A DNA stretch of 15,492 bases from GWC2-45-44 sp041661665 (GTDB lineage: Bacteria > Planctomycetota > Phycisphaerae > Sedimentisphaerales > UBA12454), in the NCBI GenBank assembly GCA_041661665.1, contig JBAZTW010000044.1, positions 1 through 15,492 on the forward strand, read 5' to 3'. Under the pieces are notes generated by a model. The model was given only the letters and a program-made list of their open reading frames with translations, was not told the DNA's origin and did not search any database. A program made the position numbers and the translations under genes. Below, in pieces: positions 14,391 to 15,492 of the stretch (position 1 is its first letter; each line of letters opens with the position of its first letter).

Positions 14391-14720
14391 CCGTAAAAAT
14401 ATCCTATCGGTCTAAAACTATAACTCATTATATATGTGGTAGTTATTGATGTCACAATCTTTATTAGACAAATTAAGTCCGAAAAGTTTTAATTTGTCGT
14501 CTTTTATTTTTTAATTACTTCTCCATCGGTATATTGTGAAAATTTTGGCGAAAGAATTCTATCCCTTTTTATCCTTGAATATAAAAATAATTGAAAAGTG
14601 AGAGTGGTTCTGTTGCACAATTTAAAAAACTGTCAAATAACTCCTGAATAATTATTTTAAAAATAGGTGCGGTTATATTTTCCCTTGCAGATGACTAATC
14701 TCAGTTCAAAAGATAACTAA

Positions 14721-15492
14721 TTACTGAAGAAAACTTCTTAAACATGTATACGCCCACGAAAATGTACCATCAGGGCGAATAAGCCAAATACCATAGACAT
14801 CATTGTTGTTTGTTACTGGTACCGGGGCGCTCTGATCCCATAATTCGTTAGAGTATAACTGCCAAAACACAACATATTGGCATCCCCAGTCAAACGCCGT
14901 ATTAATGGTATCATTGACCATGGTCTCAACATTTTGCTGACTCACGTGATTTTCATCAACGCCAAACTCCCCAATATAAATATTATTATCCCCGAAATCT
15001 GGACTATCATTGGTATGAGATGCTATATAATCAAGAGCATCATGGAGCCTTTGCGGCTGCAGCGGCTGCCCGGTGGTAGGGTCAAGAGTTGCGTCCCGTG
15101 CAGAGTACGAAACAAGGTCAACGTTAATATAAGGAAGTACCTCAGTAACCATATTCTTATACTCCGGATGATCCATTGAACTAACGACGGCCCAGATCTC
15201 TGCAGCATTAAACACTCTTACTCCTGGAAATCCATATTCATTTCTCGCCTGATTAACGCCGGCCTGCCTGGCATTGAGCCATTGAATCATACCTGCTATA
15301 GCCTGGGATGTCGGCGGCACTGAAGGATTGGTATTGCCGTTGCGAATAGCCGTATCCCCCTCCCAATCCTGCAACACAAATGTTTTGCCGGTACCGCTGT
15401 ATTTATGCAATAGAAGTCGTGTAAGTTCGTAGAAGTTTTGCTGCTCCTGCGCCTGTTGTTCAGGCGTCATTCCGTTGTGCCAATCCGCAACT
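14721..15492 (-). CDS. Partial TIM-barrel glycoside hydrolase-like protein (5' end missing)
   Basis: Only the C-terminal 257 residues are visible; the frame is open to the window edge (VADWHNG precedes an internal Met at 15470), so that Met is not the start. The visible part resembles the second half of a clan A glycoside hydrolase barrel: FVLQDWEGD, VFNAAEIWAV (Glu at 15198-15200, possible acid/base), IYIGEFGVDEN (Glu at 14967-14969, possible nucleophile) and YVVFWQLYSNE, a typical barrel strand with Trp near the active site. It ends DGTFSWAYTCLRSFLQ, with no anchor, dockerin or PEP-CTERM tail. Substrate cannot be read from this part; polysaccharide breakdown is the natural guess. A non-catalytic relative is possible. 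No clear terminator follows. Confidence 0.6.
   Translation of the reverse strand, partial: VADWHNGMTPEQQAQEQQNFYELTRLLLHKYSGTGKTFVLQDWEGDTAIRNGNTNPSVPPTSQAIAGMIQWLNARQAGVNQARNEYGFPGVRVFNAAEIWAVVSSMDHPEYKNMVTEVLPYINVDLVSYSARDATLDPTTGQPLQPQRLHDALDYIASHTNDSPDFGDNNIYIGEFGVDENHVSQQNVETMVNDTINTAFDWGCQYVVFWQLYSNELWDQSAPVPVTNNNDVYGIWLIRPDGTFSWAYTCLRSFLQ

Larger units (their letters stand above)
14114..14720. other. Long AT-rich intergenic region upstream of the PEP-CTERM gene
   Basis: No plausible gene on either strand. It holds two candidate minus-strand promoters (14295-14323 and 14377-14390) and a perfect 10-bp inverted repeat GACAAATTAA/TTAATTTGTC (14467-14476, 14489-14498, 12-nt loop), followed on the plus strand by T-rich sequence but with no plus-strand gene before it. 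The rest is AT-rich with nothing I can name. Confidence 0.5.

Noticed and set aside
1..15492. CRISPR array, prophage, transposase or defence cluster
   Set aside because: No regularly spaced long repeats with unique spacers, and no transposase, integrase, phage or nuclease-defence gene was seen on either strand.

Overview
The window looks like chromosomal DNA of a Gram-negative, moderately AT-rich bacterium, most likely a planctomycete of the Phycisphaerae/Sedimentisphaerales type. This is inferred from a PEP-CTERM surface protein, an LPS heptose epimerase, RNase Y, a K+-independent membrane pyrophosphatase with an N-terminal extension, weak Shine-Dalgarno use, and intergenic DNA packed with degenerate repeat families. 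No rRNA or marker gene fixes the taxonomy.

Layout. Positions 1-712 are a gene-free mosaic of short repeats: 10-bp-periodic modules, two degenerate copies of a roughly 240-bp unit with a covarying hairpin, a perfect 14-bp palindrome, and an array in which TGC recurs every 10-11 bp over about 115 bp. Then come hldD (minus, LPS core heptose) and, divergently, hppA (plus, proton-pumping pyrophosphatase). A 624-bp gap holds a good sigma70-type promoter and a hairpin-rich leader before the plus-strand cluster rny-ymdB-xseA (RNase Y, YmdB-type phosphodiesterase, exonuclease VII large subunit). The last two genes have no Shine-Dalgarno but carry near-identical 30-bp repeats just before their starts. 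Two minus-strand genes follow, a P2A Ca2+-type ATPase and an AI-2E family permease. Beyond them lies xseB (exonuclease VII small subunit), a short gene whose frame has no ATG, GTG or TTG start, and then tRNA-Leu(UAG). The right end holds a minus-strand PEP-CTERM protein with its own terminator and two candidate promoters, a 607-bp AT-rich gap, and the 3' part of a minus-strand TIM-barrel glycoside-hydrolase-like protein that runs off the window.

Functional themes are envelope (HldD, PEP-CTERM, hydrolase), ion transport and energy (HppA, Ca2+-ATPase, permease) and nucleic-acid turnover (RNase Y, YmdB, Exo VII). The points most worth following up are the split xseA/xseB pair with an xseB lacking a normal start codon, the helically phased TGC array, the structured leader of rny, and the conserved repeats that sit where ribosome binding sites should be. 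I saw no clearly new multi-gene defence or mobile system.
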